Shown: positions 1 to 10,548 of the stretch, in pieces
Position numbering within the stretch: position 1 is the first letter of the stretch
How the letters are laid out: each line of letters starts with the position of its first letter
Source: Salinicoccus carnicancri Crm
GTDB lineage: Bacteria > Bacillota > Bacilli > Staphylococcales > Salinicoccaceae
Direction of reading: 5' to 3'
Assembly (NCBI RefSeq): GCF_000330705.1
Contig: NZ_ANAM01000001.1
Location: 496,001-560,000 of the forward strand
DNA length: 64,000 nt
The notes under the pieces: generated by a model
What the model saw: only the letters and a program-made list of their open reading frames with translations
Told to the model about the DNA's origin: nothing
The model's database searches: none
Made by a program: the position numbers and the translations under genes

Positions 1-1
1 C

Positions 2-127
2 GGCATCATCGAAGTAGCTGCAATGAACCACCGCATGCAGTACATGGGATATAATGCGGCAGAGGAATTCAACGATCGGCTGAATGCACAGATCATGGCA
101 GACGGCCGTCAGGGGGGACAGCAATGA
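2..127 (+). CDS. hprK: HPr kinase/phosphorylase, C-terminal end only
   Basis: This is the last 41 codons of a gene that begins before the window. The frame reads [20 protein letters not shown] and ends QGGQQ-stop, which matches the conserved C-terminus of HPr kinase/phosphorylase, the bifunctional enzyme that phosphorylates Ser46 of HPr and drives carbon catabolite control. The TGA stop overlaps the ATG of lgt (ATGA), the usual hprK-lgt coupling in staphylococci and bacilli. The catalytic part lies outside the window, so the call rests on the short tail and the neighbour. Confidence 0.85.
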   Translation, partial: GIIEVAAMNHRMQYMGYNAAEEFNDRLNAQIMADGRQGGQQ

Positions 128-1047
128 TATTCAGTACCACTCCGCTCAGTCCGGTTGCACTTGATCTGGGCCCGCTCGAAATCCACTGGTACGGCATCAT
201 CATCGCCGCGGGCATGCTGCTCGGATTCTATCTTGCAGATCGTGAGGCGAACAGGCGCGGCCTCCCGGAAGGCATGTTCATGGACCTGATGTTCTATATC
301 ATCATATTCTCCATCATCGGAGCGAGGCTGTACTATGTCATATTCCAGTGGGAATACTACAGCAGCAACCCGATTGACATCATCATGATCAACGAAGGCG
401 GCATGGCAATCCACGGCGGTCTGATCGGCGGGGCTCTCGCCGGTTTCATATTTTGCCGTGTGAAGGGCTACAGCTTTTTCAGGATAGCGGATATTGCCGC
501 GCCCAGCCTGATCCTCGGGCAGGCCATCGGCCGCTGGGGAAACTTCATGAACCAGGAGGCGCACGGCGGTGAAGTGACACGGGGCTTCCTCGAGTCCCTC
601 AGACTTCCGGAGTTCATCATCAACCAGATGTACATCGACGGCGCCTACTACCATCCGACGTTTCTGTACGAGTCACTGTGGAATCTGCTGGGTTTTGTCA
701 TCCTCCTCATGCTGCGGCCGAAACTTAAAGTGGGGCAGACGATCCTGCTCTATCTCATCTTTTATTCAGCAGGCAGGTTCTTCATAGAAGGAATGCGCAC
801 GGACAGCCTGATGATCGGCGACGTCCTCCGCACGGCACAGGTCATCTCGATCCTGCTCATCATTTTGGCAGCTGCAGTGTGGATCTATCGCGAGATGAAA
901 TACGATCTGCCGAAATACGGCAGTGTACAGGGCATATACGGCCCCGGGCGCGCTGAAGCCGCCCGGGGGAAAAGAAAGCAGGCCGGTCAGACCGTCAAGA
1001 AAAAGCAGGGTCACAAAAAGGGTAAAAACCGTAAAAAGAGGAGATAG
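124..1047 (+). CDS. lgt: Prolipoprotein diacylglyceryl transferase
   Basis: Lgt moves a diacylglyceryl group from phosphatidylglycerol to the lipobox cysteine of prolipoproteins in the membrane. The 307-residue product has several hydrophobic segments, the catalytic-region HGG around residue 97 and the Lgt signature [14 protein letters not shown] at about 136-149. The C-terminal 35 residues are an Arg/Lys-rich tail (many KK and RK pairs) somewhat longer than in many homologues. The start overlaps the hprK stop by four bases. This enzyme would process the MetQ, pilus-locus and other lipoproteins encoded in this window. Confidence 0.95.
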   Translation: MIFSTTPLSPVALDLGPLEIHWYGIIIAAGMLLGFYLADREANRRGLPEGMFMDLMFYIIIFSIIGARLYYVIFQWEYYSSNPIDIIMINEGGMAIHGGLIGGALAGFIFCRVKGYSFFRIADIAAPSLILGQAIGRWGNFMNQEAHGGEVTRGFLESLRLPEFIINQMYIDGAYYHPTFLYESLWNLLGFVILLMLRPKLKVGQTILLYLIFYSAGRFFIEGMRTDSLMIGDVLRTAQVISILLIILAAAVWIYREMKYDLPKYGSVQGIYGPGRAEAARGKRKQAGQTVKKKQGHKKGKNRKKRR

Positions 1048-1049
1048 CG

Positions 1050-1538
1050 ATGAGAAGGCTCGAGATCACAAAAGCAGGGAAAGTCAATCCGCTGTGGAAT
1101 ATGTACAGGACCATCTCCAGGTTCAAAGTGATTAAAAACTTCATTTTCATCGAGCTCGGACGCTACGCACCTTCCACAAAGATCAAGCATGTACTGTACA
1201 GGAAGGCGCTCGGCATGAAGCTCGGGGCCAACGTATCCCTCGCATTCCGTGCCATGCCGGATCTCATGTATCCCGAGCGCATCAATATTGGCAAAAATAG
1301 TATAATCGGGTATAATACAGTAATATTGACCCACGAATATCTGGTCGACGAATACCGCATCGGTGATGTCAGGATCGGCCATGATACGATGGTGGGTGCG
1401 AACGTGACGATTCTGCCGGGTGTGGTGATTGGAAATCACGCGGTTGTCGGTGCAGGGGCCGTCGTTTCAAAAGATGTCCCCGACCATTCAACCTGCTACG
1501 GGAACCCGCTTGTTATAAGGAGCAGGAATGATGAATGA
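1050..1538 (+). CDS. Hexapeptide-repeat acyltransferase, YvoF-like
   Basis: The 162-residue protein has a short helical N-terminus followed by left-handed beta-helix hexapeptide repeats from about residue 70 to 150 ([44 protein letters not shown]), ending in the usual YGNPLVI. That is the trimeric acyltransferase fold of O-acetyltransferases. It starts two bases after lgt behind a good AGAGGAG site and overlaps the next gene by 11 bases. Its position after hprK-lgt matches Bacillus yvoF and its staphylococcal counterpart. The acceptor substrate cannot be read from the sequence. Confidence 0.85.
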   Translation: MRRLEITKAGKVNPLWNMYRTISRFKVIKNFIFIELGRYAPSTKIKHVLYRKALGMKLGANVSLAFRAMPDLMYPERINIGKNSIIGYNTVILTHEYLVDEYRIGDVRIGHDTMVGANVTILPGVVIGNHAVVGAGAVVSKDVPDHSTCYGNPLVIRSRNDE

Positions 1539-2955
1539 CAATAGGAAAGTAATCCCCTTCAACCAGGGTGGAGAGTTCCATTTCAATCAGGGGATGAAAA
1601 AATCAGGACAAAACAATAAGCATGATGCTCTGAGGAGTTTCCAGAAGGCGATTGAACTCGAGGGGAACAATCTTGCGTACCTGTCCCAGTATGCCTATCT
1701 TCTTGCTGAGGTGGGCCGCGGGACGGAAGCCGAACATATTCTGATCAATGAGTTCATTCAGCATCAGTACGATGCTGAATTTTATTTTATACTGAGCCAG
1801 CTGTACATCATCATGAATGATCCCAACAAGGCGTTCCTCTTCGGTGTGCAGTATGTGAAGCATGAACCGGACTCCGGGTATGATGAAGAGCTCGAAAACA
1901 TGTTTGAAGTGAGCATCGATGATGAGGAGGAAGTGGAGAAGGAGGCGGTCCGGTTCACAGGCCAGCACCTGTTCCAGCATCTCTTCATGAATGCCCGCAT
2001 CGAAGAGGCGCTCGAGCTGCTTTCCACACTGCCGGTGGACATACAGGAGGAGCGGGAGTTCAGGAACATGAAGGCGATGGGGGCTCTATTCCTGAACCGC
2101 TACGAGGAAGCGCATGCCCTGCTCGAAGAGCTGCTGAAGGAAGACCGGACGGACATGCATGCTCTGAGCCATATGACGCTGCTCTATTATCACACGGGGG
2201 AAACAAAGAAATACCGTGACTACCTGAAGAAGATGGAAGTCGTCCAGCCCCTTGATGACGATGCACGTTTCAAAGTGGGGCTGGTACTCAATTTCCTGAA
2301 GAAATACGAGCGTTCATATGAGCTGCTCTATCCGCTGTACAGGAAGCAGGCGTTCGTCAGCTTCCAGCTGCTCCATGCGCTGAGCCATTCGAGCTACCAT
2401 ATGGGCAGCCGGGCGGAAGCGGAGATGTTCTGGGACAGGATGCAGCTGTTCCATAAGGTGGATGAAGCCTACAGTCCTTGGAAGAAGGATGAGGCATCAC
2501 AGCAGATCACGGATCTTGAAATGAAGTATCTGAAAAGCGATGATGCATATATGCGGCTGCTCGGGATATACAGGATCTATAACGTCAAACCGCGCGATGC
2601 GATTCTGGGACATGAAGTATGGGATACGATTGAATCTCTCGAAGATTACGAAAAACTGTACATTTCCCATCTGTTCCAGGGGCTGAACCTGGTCCGGCTC
2701 GGACGCATGCACAAAGGCCTTGAGGCCCTGAGGGTGGCAGGCTACACCGGTGAGGAGGACCAGCTGGCGTGGATTGAGACGTTCCATGGCCTGTATGACA
2801 GAAAAGAGGATGTCGAGGATACTGATGCACTTGCGGCTGCAACGCTGCACTTCCATAAGCGCGACAGGAAGATGACGAAGAAGGCGCTGGTGGAGGCGTT
2901 CGATACCACACTCTACCGGCTGAACAAGGCGATTGAGAAAATCAGGCACATTTGA
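1528..2955 (+). CDS. Tetratricopeptide-repeat protein
   Basis: A 475-residue soluble protein built largely of helical TPR-like pairs: [20 protein letters not shown] near residue 20, AEHILINEF near 70, and [14 protein letters not shown] near 190. There is no signal peptide or membrane segment. AAGGAG lies five and eight bases before two adjacent ATG codons, so the start is 1528 or 1531. A TPR protein of this kind sits between the lgt cluster and trxB in staphylococci. TPRs are protein-protein scaffolds; the partner is unknown. The start is nested in the end of the acyltransferase gene, suggesting coupled translation. Confidence 0.8.
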   Translation: MMNDNRKVIPFNQGGEFHFNQGMKKSGQNNKHDALRSFQKAIELEGNNLAYLSQYAYLLAEVGRGTEAEHILINEFIQHQYDAEFYFILSQLYIIMNDPNKAFLFGVQYVKHEPDSGYDEELENMFEVSIDDEEEVEKEAVRFTGQHLFQHLFMNARIEEALELLSTLPVDIQEEREFRNMKAMGALFLNRYEEAHALLEELLKEDRTDMHALSHMTLLYYHTGETKKYRDYLKKMEVVQPLDDDARFKVGLVLNFLKKYERSYELLYPLYRKQAFVSFQLLHALSHSSYHMGSRAEAEMFWDRMQLFHKVDEAYSPWKKDEASQQITDLEMKYLKSDDAYMRLLGIYRIYNVKPRDAILGHEVWDTIESLEDYEKLYISHLFQGLNLVRLGRMHKGLEALRVAGYTGEEDQLAWIETFHGLYDRKEDVEDTDALAAATLHFHKRDRKMTKKALVEAFDTTLYRLNKAIEKIRHI

Positions 2956-2962
2956 TGAAATA

Positions 2963-2990
2963 TTGCACAGGAGCATTTATAATATATAAG
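2963..2990 (+). promoter_or_regulatory. Sigma-A-type promoter for trxB
   Basis: TTGCAC at 2963-2968 and TATAAG at 2985-2990 are separated by 16 bases in the short gap before trxB. The fit to the housekeeping consensus is good, but no start site is known. Confidence 0.55.
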
Positions 2991-2995
2991 AATGA

Positions 2996-3964
<969 letters not shown>

Positions 3965-3971
3965 CAGACGG

Positions 3972-4002
3972 CAGACCCTCCGGAGCGCATCCGGAGGGTC
4001 TG
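3972..4002 (+). terminator. Hairpin after trxB
   Basis: CAGACCCTCCGGA at 3972-3984 pairs perfectly with TCCGGAGGGTCTG at 3990-4002 around a five-base loop. The run of T afterwards is short (TTCC), so termination may be incomplete. Confidence 0.7.
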
Positions 4003-4031
4003 TTCCGTGGCGGGGGAGCTGAGCCCCTCCA

Positions 4032-4060
4032 TTGAAAAGGGAGCTTCCGGATAGTATCAT
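4032..4060 (+). promoter_or_regulatory. Sigma-A-type promoter for rapZ-yvcK-whiA
   Basis: TTGAAA at 4032-4037, a 17-base spacer and TATCAT at 4055-4060 lie in the gap after the trxB hairpin and before rapZ. This is the only good match in that gap. Confidence 0.5.
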
Positions 4061-4138
4061 AATATATTGCCATAATCTTTTTAAAAGACGGGAATTAGTG
4101 TAAAGTAGCCTTAAGAATATCAGGAGGGTGTGGGATGA

Positions 4139-5023
4139 GTGAAAGAACTTAAAATTTTGACCGGGATGAGCGGTGCGGGTAAATCCGTCGGCATCGAGGC
4201 ACTGGAGGATATGGGGTATTTCTGTATCGACAATCTGCCGCCGATCCTGCTGCCGAAAGTAGTGGAGCTCATGGAGACTGCGGATGGCCACATGTCCCGT
4301 GTGGCACTTGGCATCGATCTTCGTGGCAAGGAGTTTTTTGAAAGTCTCATTTCAGAAATCGAAGAACTCCGGGACAACAATGAGATTGCACTCGAAATCA
4401 TTTTCATCGATGCCTCGGATGAGACGCTTGTGAAGAGATACAAGGAAACAAGGCGTGCCCATCCGATTGATAATACATTGAATGTACTCGATGCCATCCA
4501 TGTCGAACGCCGCCTCCTTTCCGAGTTGAAAGGCCGTGCGAACAAAATCATCGACACGTCTGAGACGACTGAAAAAGAACTCAGGAATAAAATATTCGAG
4601 CACGGCAGTGGGGAAAACCAGTCTCCGTTCAACGTCAATATCATGAGTTTCGGCTTCAAGAACGGCATCCCGATCGATGCGGACCTTGTATTCGACGTAC
4701 GCTTCCTGCCGAATCCCCACTATGTAGATGCGCTCAGGCCGCTGACCGGGCTGGACAAGCCGGTTTCCGATTATGTGATGAAGTGGAAGGAAACGCGGAC
4801 ATTCTACACCAAACTGCTCGATCTGTTGAAATATATGCTGCCGCAGTTCATGAAAGAGGGTAAATCCCAGGTGGTCATTGCCATCGGCTGCACAGGGGGA
4901 CAGCACCGTTCAGTCACTCTTGCTGAACAGCTTGCAAAGGACCTCTCTGAGCCTTTCGACTTTAAAATGAAGGCGGTGCACAGGGATGCGCCGGTTGAGA
5001 GCAAACCTTATGAAGAAGATTAA
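4139..5023 (+). CDS. rapZ: RNase adapter / nucleotide-binding protein RapZ (YvcJ)
   Basis: A 294-residue P-loop protein with GMSGAGKS at residues 9-16, a DNLPP motif near 38 and the conserved C-terminal GCTGGQHRS near 252. In E. coli RapZ senses GlcN6P and delivers GlmZ to RNase E; in Bacillus YvcJ is linked to competence and UDP-sugar handling. The start is GTG at 4139, ten bases after AGGAGGG. An ATG four bases earlier (4135) opens a different frame that stops after five codons. The 3-prime end overlaps yvcK by 14 bases, and rapZ-yvcK-whiA is a conserved Firmicute trio. Confidence 0.93.
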   Translation: MKELKILTGMSGAGKSVGIEALEDMGYFCIDNLPPILLPKVVELMETADGHMSRVALGIDLRGKEFFESLISEIEELRDNNEIALEIIFIDASDETLVKRYKETRRAHPIDNTLNVLDAIHVERRLLSELKGRANKIIDTSETTEKELRNKIFEHGSGENQSPFNVNIMSFGFKNGIPIDADLVFDVRFLPNPHYVDALRPLTGLDKPVSDYVMKWKETRTFYTKLLDLLKYMLPQFMKEGKSQVVIAIGCTGGQHRSVTLAEQLAKDLSEPFDFKMKAVHRDAPVESKPYEED

Positions 5024-5990
5024 AATCACCCTGGTCGGCGGCGGCACCGGCCTCAGCGTACTGGCAAGAGGACTCAGACAGTACCCTGTGGACATTTCGG
5101 CAATCGTTTCGGTGGCGGATGACGGCGGATCGACGGGCATCATCCGCGATCAGATCGATATGCCGGCGCCGGGGGATATCAGGAACGTAATGAGCGCTCT
5201 CAGTGACGTGGAGACGAAGCTTGAGAATCTGTTCACCTACCGGTTCAACAAGGATGCCCTCGGCGGCCATGCACTCGGTAACCTGATGCTGGCTGCAATG
5301 TACGACATGACCGGCGACTTCGCCGTGGCTGTTGAGGAACTGAGCAAAATACTGAACGTCAAGGGGACCGTCATCCCGTCAACGAACATCAGTCCGAAGC
5401 TTGCGGCCCGCATGAAGGACAACTCCATCATCGTGGGTGAGAGCTACATCCCGGAAGTCCAGCAGAAAATCGAGGAAGTCTATCTGATTCCGAACGACAC
5501 TGTCGCAACCCCGGAAGCGATAGAGGCAGTGTGGGAATCCGATGTCATCGTCTTCGGTCCCGGCAGCCTCTACACAAGCATCATGCCGAACCTCATACCC
5601 GCCGGAATGAAAGAGGCGATCATCAATTCAAGCGGTATAAAGGTCTATGTATCGAACATCATGACCCAGGTGGGAGAAACCGTGGAGTACACCGCGGCTG
5701 ATCATCTCGAAGCGATCAATTTCCATATGGGCGAGCGTGTAATGGACTTCATCATACTGAACAATCAGAATATCAAAGGCCGTATATCCGGCTACTATGA
5801 CAGGAACGGCATGACTGTTGTGGACAGCGACAGCCGCCGCCTTGAAGAGATGGGCGTCAAGATAATAACCGATTACCGGCTGGTTCATATTGATGATCAG
5901 GGTGCGGTGAGACACAATAACAAAGTGCTTGCAGAGAAAATCTATGACATCGCTTTGAAGGAGATAAGCACTTTGCAGTACAGGAAATGA
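5010..5990 (+). CDS. yvcK: YvcK / gluconeogenesis factor (CofD-like)
   Basis: A 326-residue protein starting MKKIKITLVGGGTGLSVLARG, with the phosphate-binding GGGTG at residues 10-14, VADDGGSTG near 40 and FGPGSLYTS near 180, all typical of the YvcK/CofD-like family. In Bacillus, YvcK binds UDP-sugars and is needed for growth on gluconeogenic carbon and for normal cell shape. The frame is open further upstream to an ATG at 4986, but the ATG at 5010 gives the family N-terminus. It overlaps rapZ, so translation is probably coupled. Confidence 0.93.
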   Translation: MKKIKITLVGGGTGLSVLARGLRQYPVDISAIVSVADDGGSTGIIRDQIDMPAPGDIRNVMSALSDVETKLENLFTYRFNKDALGGHALGNLMLAAMYDMTGDFAVAVEELSKILNVKGTVIPSTNISPKLAARMKDNSIIVGESYIPEVQQKIEEVYLIPNDTVATPEAIEAVWESDVIVFGPGSLYTSIMPNLIPAGMKEAIINSSGIKVYVSNIMTQVGETVEYTAADHLEAINFHMGERVMDFIILNNQNIKGRISGYYDRNGMTVVDSDSRRLEEMGVKIITDYRLVHIDDQGAVRHNNKVLAEKIYDIALKEISTLQYRK

Positions 5991-6014
5991 GATAATATTT
6001 AAGGGCGTGATTGC

Positions 6015-6959
6015 ATGTCATTTGCTTCTGACATGAAGAACGAATTGACAAGGATTGAAGTGGATACGTGCTGCATGAAAAGTGAGCTTTCCTCATTGAT
6101 CAAGATGAACGGCGCGCTCAGTCATTTTGACGGGGACTGGATCATCAACATCCAGACTGAAAATGCGGCGATCGCTAGAAGGATATTCAGTCTCATCAAA
6201 AATGTGTACGGGGTGGAAATAGAACTGCTGGTGCGCCGGAAGATGAAGCTGAAGAAAAACAATGTATATATATGCCGGATCAAAAAGGACAGCCGGATGG
6301 TGCTCGAGGATCTCGATATCATGCATGCAGGCAAACTCTCCCACGAAATCAGCAAAGAGATCAAGTCGAAGGAATGCTGCATCAGAAGCTACCTCCGCGG
6401 TGCGTTTCTTGCGGGCGGCTCCGTAAACAATCCGGAAACCTCGGCGTACCATCTTGAGATCTTTTCGATGTATGAGGAGCATGCGGAAAGTCTCGCCGAG
6501 CTGATGAACGGCTATGAGCTGAATGCTAAATGCATCGAACGCAAGCGCGGGTTCATAACATATCTGAAGGAAGCGGAGAAGATTGCGGAATTCCTCAGTC
6601 TGATCGGCGGCTACCAGGCCCTTCTGAAATTCGAAGACGTCCGCATCGTGCGCGATATGCGCAACTCGGTGAACCGGCTGGTCAACTGCGAGACCGCCAA
6701 CCTCAACAAAACCATCGGTGCCGCGATGAGGCAGGTGGAGAACATCCAGTTCATCGATTCGGAGATCGGACTGGAGGAACTCCCTGACCGGCTGCGGGAG
6801 ATAGCCAGGCTGCGCGTGGAGCATCAGGAGGTTTCTTTGAAGGAGCTCGGTGAGATGATGTCCACCGGTGCAATCTCAAAATCGGGTGTGAACCACAGGC
6901 TGAGAAAGCTTGACAAGATTGCGGAAAAGCTGAAAAAAGGTGAAGCTGTCACATTTTGA
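6015..6959 (+). CDS. whiA: DNA-binding protein WhiA
   Basis: The 314-residue product begins [15 protein letters not shown], carries the degenerate LAGLIDADG-type motif [14 protein letters not shown] around residue 130 and ends with a helix-turn-helix ([20 protein letters not shown]). WhiA is a sporulation regulator in actinomycetes and affects cell division and chromosome segregation in Firmicutes. AAGGG precedes the start. It closes the rapZ-yvcK-whiA operon and is followed by a strong hairpin. Confidence 0.95.
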   Translation: MSFASDMKNELTRIEVDTCCMKSELSSLIKMNGALSHFDGDWIINIQTENAAIARRIFSLIKNVYGVEIELLVRRKMKLKKNNVYICRIKKDSRMVLEDLDIMHAGKLSHEISKEIKSKECCIRSYLRGAFLAGGSVNNPETSAYHLEIFSMYEEHAESLAELMNGYELNAKCIERKRGFITYLKEAEKIAEFLSLIGGYQALLKFEDVRIVRDMRNSVNRLVNCETANLNKTIGAAMRQVENIQFIDSEIGLEELPDRLREIARLRVEHQEVSLKELGEMMSTGAISKSGVNHRLRKLDKIAEKLKKGEAVTF

Positions 6960-6970
6960 TGCCGGCATGA

Positions 6971-7008
6971 AGAACCACCCCGGGCGTATGTATACCCGGG
7001 GTGGTTCT
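6971..7008. terminator. Bidirectional terminator between whiA and the convergent gene
   Basis: A 14-base perfect stem (AGAACCACCCCGGG at 6971-6984 with CCCGGGGTGGTTCT at 6995-7008) lies between whiA on the plus strand and the epimerase-like gene on the minus strand, three bases from the stop of the latter. It can serve both directions. Confidence 0.8.
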
Positions 7009-7011
7009 GCT

Positions 7012-7935
7012 TTACGCCTTGGCCGCCGCCCCCTCTTCGAACAAGTCTTCAAGGGCGATTTCAAGCGTCGGAAAGATGAATTTGAAGTCATGTTCCATCA
7101 ATACTTCCGGCTTGACATACTGGCCTTTCAATATCAGCATGGACTGCTCGCCCAGCACTTTCTCGATGAGGAATCCGGGGACTTTGACGAAACTGGGTCT
7201 GCCCAGCGCTGCAGCCAGGTATACGGAGAACTGCTTCTGCCTGTGCGGCGTCGGTGCAGTCATGTTCACAGGGCCTTCGATGTCTTTATTGACGCCGGCG
7301 AAGAGCAGCGCGTTCAACAGATCATCGACATGGATCCAGCTGTACCACTGGTTTCCGCTGCCGAGCGTGCCGCCGGCGCCCAACCTGTATGGCATAGCCA
7401 TTTTCGGCAGGGCGCCCTGTTCGCTGTCGAGGATCAGGCCGAACCTTGCCAGCACCACACGCACGCCGTGTTTGGAACACTTCTGCGCCTCCCTCTCCCA
7501 TGCGGTGACGACAGAAGACAGGAAATCGTGGGGGGCGAAGGCATCCTCTTCGTCAAAACGGGCACTTTCACTCACCGGATAATAGCCGATTGCACTCGCA
7601 TTCACGAGGACATCTGGCGTGGTCTCAGCCTGTTCGACCCATCTGTTGAGCATGCGGGTCACATCGATCCTCGAATCGAGGATTTCCTGCTTATGGGCGT
7701 CCGTCCACCTGTGCTGGAGAGATGCCCCCGCAAAATTATAGATGATGTCGATATGCTTCGGCATGTCCGCCATCCATGTATCATCATCCGGATTATACTT
7801 TATATAGTGCAGGTAGGGATGTTCGGAAGTGTGATTCCCACGGGAAAGTATATATACATGATCATGTTCCTCCTTGAGAATTTCAATCAGCTTCCCGCCG
7901 ATGAAGCCGGTACCGCCTGTAATCAGTACATTCAT
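7012..7935 (-). CDS. NAD(P)-binding epimerase-like protein, TIGR01777/YfcH family
   Basis: A 307-residue short-chain dehydrogenase-like protein. It starts MNVLITGGTGFIGGKLIEIL, a Rossmann GGTGFIG at residues 7-13, and contains NASAIGYYP near 150 and VLARFGLILD, which mark the TIGR01777 (YfcH/SulA-like) branch rather than sugar epimerases of known substrate. It sits next to clpP as in staphylococci. GGAGG lies before the ATG on the minus strand. The physiological substrate of this family is not known. Confidence 0.85.
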   Translation of the reverse strand: MNVLITGGTGFIGGKLIEILKEEHDHVYILSRGNHTSEHPYLHYIKYNPDDDTWMADMPKHIDIIYNFAGASLQHRWTDAHKQEILDSRIDVTRMLNRWVEQAETTPDVLVNASAIGYYPVSESARFDEEDAFAPHDFLSSVVTAWEREAQKCSKHGVRVVLARFGLILDSEQGALPKMAMPYRLGAGGTLGSGNQWYSWIHVDDLLNALLFAGVNKDIEGPVNMTAPTPHRQKQFSVYLAAALGRPSFVKVPGFLIEKVLGEQSMLILKGQYVKPEVLMEHDFKFIFPTLEIALEDLFEEGAAAKA

Positions 7936-8088
7936 AATATAACGCCTCCTCTTACATACAGTATAACCCCGATGATAATCCGGTAATCAGGAAATGATGA
8001 AAAAATTGACGGAGAGGACGGTATGCTGTCCGGGCGGAGGTTTTCAATATGCGATGAAACCGGCGGCGCCCGCACAGATACATAAAAA

Positions 8089-8118
8089 GAGCAGACCCCC
8101 GAAAGGGGATCTGCTCTG
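8089..8118 (-). terminator. Terminator of clpP
   Basis: AGAGCAGA plus CCCC pairs with GGGG plus TCTGCTCT around CGAAA, with one bulged base, just past the clpP stop. On the minus strand the stem runs into T-rich sequence (TCTTTTTATG). Confidence 0.75.
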
Positions 8119-8134
8119 TCCGGAAATGAAAAGC

Positions 8135-8731
8135 TTATTTGCTGTCGAGTGCTTCCGGTTCCATCACTTCGTCGACGAGGCCGTATTCTGCGGCTTCTTC
8201 GGCTGTCATGAAGTTGTCACGGTCCGTGTCTCTTTCGATTTTATCGAGTGGCTGACCTGTGCGTTCTGCAAGTATCTTGTTGAGTTTTTCGCGTGTTCTC
8301 AGGATGTGCTTGGCGGCGATTTCGATTTCTGTCGCCTGACCCTGTGCACCGCCGAGCGGCTGGTGGATCATGACTTCTGCGTTAGGCAGTGCGAAGCGCT
8401 TGCCTTTTGCACCGGCTGCGAGCAGGAATGATCCCATTGATGCCGCCATGCCGAGGCAGATTGTCTGTACGTCAGGCTTGATGTGCTGGATGGTGTCATA
8501 GATTGCCATGCCTGCTGTTACACTGCCGCCCGGCGAGTTGATATAAAGGTAAATATCCTTCTCCGAGTCCTGGGCCTGCAGGAAGAGCAGCTGGCTGACT
8601 ACTGAGTTTGCAACGTTATCATCAATGCCTGTACCGATCATGATGATCCTGTCTTTAAGCAGCCTCGAGTAGATGTCATAGGCGCGTTCACCGCGGTTTG
8701 TCTGTTCAATGACTGTAGGAATTAAATTCAT
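8135..8731 (-). CDS. clpP: ATP-dependent Clp protease proteolytic subunit
   Basis: The 198-residue serine peptidase subunit carries the triad Ser98 (GMAASMGS), His123 (MIHQPLGG) and Asp172 (DTDRDNF). It forms the tetradecameric chamber that works with ClpX and ClpC to degrade misfolded and regulatory proteins, including Spx-type regulators. The gene has its own promoter overlapping a CtsR operator and a terminator after it, so it is monocistronic. Confidence 0.97.
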   Translation of the reverse strand: MNLIPTVIEQTNRGERAYDIYSRLLKDRIIMIGTGIDDNVANSVVSQLLFLQAQDSEKDIYLYINSPGGSVTAGMAIYDTIQHIKPDVQTICLGMAASMGSFLLAAGAKGKRFALPNAEVMIHQPLGGAQGQATEIEIAAKHILRTREKLNKILAERTGQPLDKIERDTDRDNFMTAEEAAEYGLVDEVMEPEALDSK

Positions 8732-8777
8732 TTATTCTACCTCCTGAAAATATTCATATCACTAATGCGCTAATTAT

Positions 8778-8806
8778 GTTATACCATATTAGTCAAATAA
8801 GGTCAA
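8778..8806 (-). promoter_or_regulatory. clpP promoter
   Basis: Read on the minus strand, TTGACC (8806-8801), a 17-base spacer and TATAAC (8783-8778) form a good sigma-A promoter. The -35 hexamer lies inside the CtsR operator. Confidence 0.75.
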
Positions 8807-8807
8807 A
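8791..8807. promoter_or_regulatory. CtsR heat-shock operator upstream of clpP
   Basis: AGTCAAATAAGGTCAAA matches the CtsR consensus RGTCAAANANRGTCAAA at every defined position. It covers the -35 region of the clpP promoter, where bound CtsR would block RNA polymerase until heat or protein stress. Confidence 0.88.
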
Positions 8808-8910
8808 AGAAAATGCTCGGAATGAACATTGCAGAAAGGGTAAATTTATCTCTTTCATTCAAGTGGAATTATTGCTATACTGTATATGTTTTCATTGCTT
8901 ATAAAAACGT

Positions 8911-8982
8911 ACCCCCGTGGTGTAATGGATAACACGTAAGATTCCGGTTCTTAAAATGGGAGTTCGATTCTCTCCGGGGGTG
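8911..8982 (+). tRNA. tRNA-Arg, anticodon CCG
   Basis: A full cloverleaf can be drawn. The acceptor ACCCCCG pairs with CGGGGGT. The D arm is GTGT-AATGGATA-ACAC. The anticodon stem TAAGA/TCTTA has loop TTCCGGT (anticodon CCG, reads CGG). The T arm is GGGAG-TTCGATT-CTCTC with a G discriminator base. CCA is not encoded. A tRNA-Arg next to clpP is also the staphylococcal arrangement. Confidence 0.93.
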
Positions 8983-9004
8983 TAATTGAATCGAGGTGGG
9001 CCGT

Positions 9005-9790
9005 GTGAATGGCGAACTTGAGATCATTGAAGCTCCAGACAGAGTCTACAGTGAAGACTTTGTACGGGATGTATTTTACATTGCGATAAACAGTGGGAAA
9101 ATACTGCTGGAAAATGGAGCGGAGACCTATCGTATCGAAGACACGATGCTGCGCATCGCGTCAAGCTACGGTATTGAAAATGCTCAGGTGTTCGTCACTC
9201 CCACGGTCATTATTTTTTCTATGAACGATTATGCGCTGACACAGACGGTCCGCATAGAGGAGCGTGCGAACAATTTGGAGAAGGTGGACAGCATCAACAA
9301 CCTTTCCCGCAGTATATCAGACGGTCTGCCGCTCAAAGCGGCCATAGAGCAGCTGGAGACGATCCATGAAGCGCGGATGTTCCCGTTCTGGCTTGTCGTA
9401 CTCTCGGGCGGCATCATCGGTGTCATGTTCCTCTATCTGTTTGAAGGTGTATTGGCCGATGTGCCGGCGGCCTTCCTCGGAGGCGCCGGCGGTGTGCTGA
9501 TATTGGAGGGCATACTCCGGTATACAAAGCTCAAATTCTTCATCGAGTTCTTTGCCGCATTGTTCATCGGCATCGTGAGCGTCCTCTATGTGGGAGCCGG
9601 GCCCGGGCAGATGCTGGATACGATCGTCATCGCCAGCGTCATGCCGCTCGTGCCGGGTGTGCTGATTACAAATGCGATACGTGAGATGATCCGCGGACAT
9701 CTGCTTGCCGGCATCGTCAAAGGTGCGGAAGCGGCGCTTACGGCGATTGCAATCGGTGCCGGCGTCGGCCTTGTATTCATGCTGTCATAG
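9005..9790 (+). CDS. Threonine/serine exporter, ThrE N-terminal-type subunit
   Basis: About 261 residues. The soluble N-terminal half carries LLENGAETYRIEDTM and VTPTVI, the conserved core of the ThrE family, and the C-terminal half has four to five membrane segments from about residue 120. ThrE exports threonine and serine; in Firmicutes it is split into two proteins, this and the next gene. The start could be GTG at 8996 or GTG at 9005; AGGTGG at 8994-8999 fits 9005 better. It follows tRNA-Arg closely and may share its transcript. Confidence 0.82.
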   Translation: MNGELEIIEAPDRVYSEDFVRDVFYIAINSGKILLENGAETYRIEDTMLRIASSYGIENAQVFVTPTVIIFSMNDYALTQTVRIEERANNLEKVDSINNLSRSISDGLPLKAAIEQLETIHEARMFPFWLVVLSGGIIGVMFLYLFEGVLADVPAAFLGGAGGVLILEGILRYTKLKFFIEFFAALFIGIVSVLYVGAGPGQMLDTIVIASVMPLVPGVLITNAIREMIRGHLLAGIVKGAEAALTAIAIGAGVGLVFMLS

Positions 9791-9801
9791 GAGGGGGACG
9801 A

Positions 9802-10254
9802 ATGATTTATATCTATCAGCTGATTGCCAGTTTCTTCGCTTCAGCCGGCTTCGGGATACTGTTCAATGCGCCGAGGCGCGCACTCATAAGCTGCGGTGCC
9901 ACCGGGGCGGTCGGCTGGATCGCATTCTATCTCTTCCAGGAGGGTGGGACGGATGCAGTCCTTGCGTCATATATGGGAGCCCTCTTCCTGACGGCTGTGT
10001 CCCTTTTCAATTCCAGGAGGATGAAAATGCCCGTCATCATCTTCATCACCTGCGGCATCATTCCGCTTGTGCCGGGCGGTACGGCATATGAAGCGATGCG
10101 GCACGTGGTCATGAACCGGTATATAGAGGCACAGGAGTACGCATTCCAGGCGGCACTCGTGTCAGGTGCGATAGCGCTTGGCATCATCAGTACGGAAATG
10201 GCCGACCAGGTCTTCCGCACGGTGAAAAACAAATTCGGCAGGAAAGGGGCTTAG
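9802..10254 (+). CDS. Threonine/serine exporter, ThrE C-terminal-type subunit
   Basis: A 150-residue membrane protein with four to five hydrophobic segments and the family motif IIPLVPGGTAYEAM near residue 90, which corresponds to the C-terminal membrane half of ThrE (DUF3815 type). It starts 11 bases after its partner behind GGAGGGG. Together the two proteins should form one amino-acid exporter. Confidence 0.82.
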   Translation: MIYIYQLIASFFASAGFGILFNAPRRALISCGATGAVGWIAFYLFQEGGTDAVLASYMGALFLTAVSLFNSRRMKMPVIIFITCGIIPLVPGGTAYEAMRHVVMNRYIEAQEYAFQAALVSGAIALGIISTEMADQVFRTVKNKFGRKGA

Positions 10255-10256
10255 GC

Positions 10257-10517
10257 ATGATAGAGCTCGTTTATTATACAAGGAAGAATTGTCAGCTCTG
10301 CGATGATGGACGTGAACAGATCAAACTGGCATTGTCGGAACTCAGGTACAATAAAGTGAAACTGACATCATTCGACATAGATGAGAATGACCAGCTCCAG
10401 GAGGAGTATATGGTGCGTGTACCCGTGCTCAAACATGAGGGCGAAGTCGTGCAGGAAGGTCTCATCGACTTTGTTCAGGTCTATGATTACTTAAAGGAAT
10501 ATTTGGGTAAAAGGTGA
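10257..10517 (+). CDS. Glutaredoxin-like small protein
   Basis: The 86-residue product MIELVYYTRKNCQLCDDG has a CxxC (CQLC at residues 12-15) at the start of helix 1 and a later cis-proline motif RVPVLKHEGE, the two signatures of a minimal glutaredoxin fold. It lies two bases after the exporter gene and just before cggR, as in staphylococci. The thiol partner is unknown. Confidence 0.8.
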   Translation: MIELVYYTRKNCQLCDDGREQIKLALSELRYNKVKLTSFDIDENDQLQEEYMVRVPVLKHEGEVVQEGLIDFVQVYDYLKEYLGKR

Positions 10518-10548
10518 ATGTGAATCAAAGTTGCCCGGGCAGAAATAA

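Noticed and set aside
4135..4152. ATG four bases before the GTG start of rapZ
   Set aside because: It opens a frame that stops after five codons, so the ATG is not the rapZ start.
6940..7986. 348-codon plus-strand frame between whiA and clpP
   Set aside because: It overlaps the whole TIGR01777 gene on the other strand and begins inside whiA. The protein is Arg/His-rich and unlike any family.
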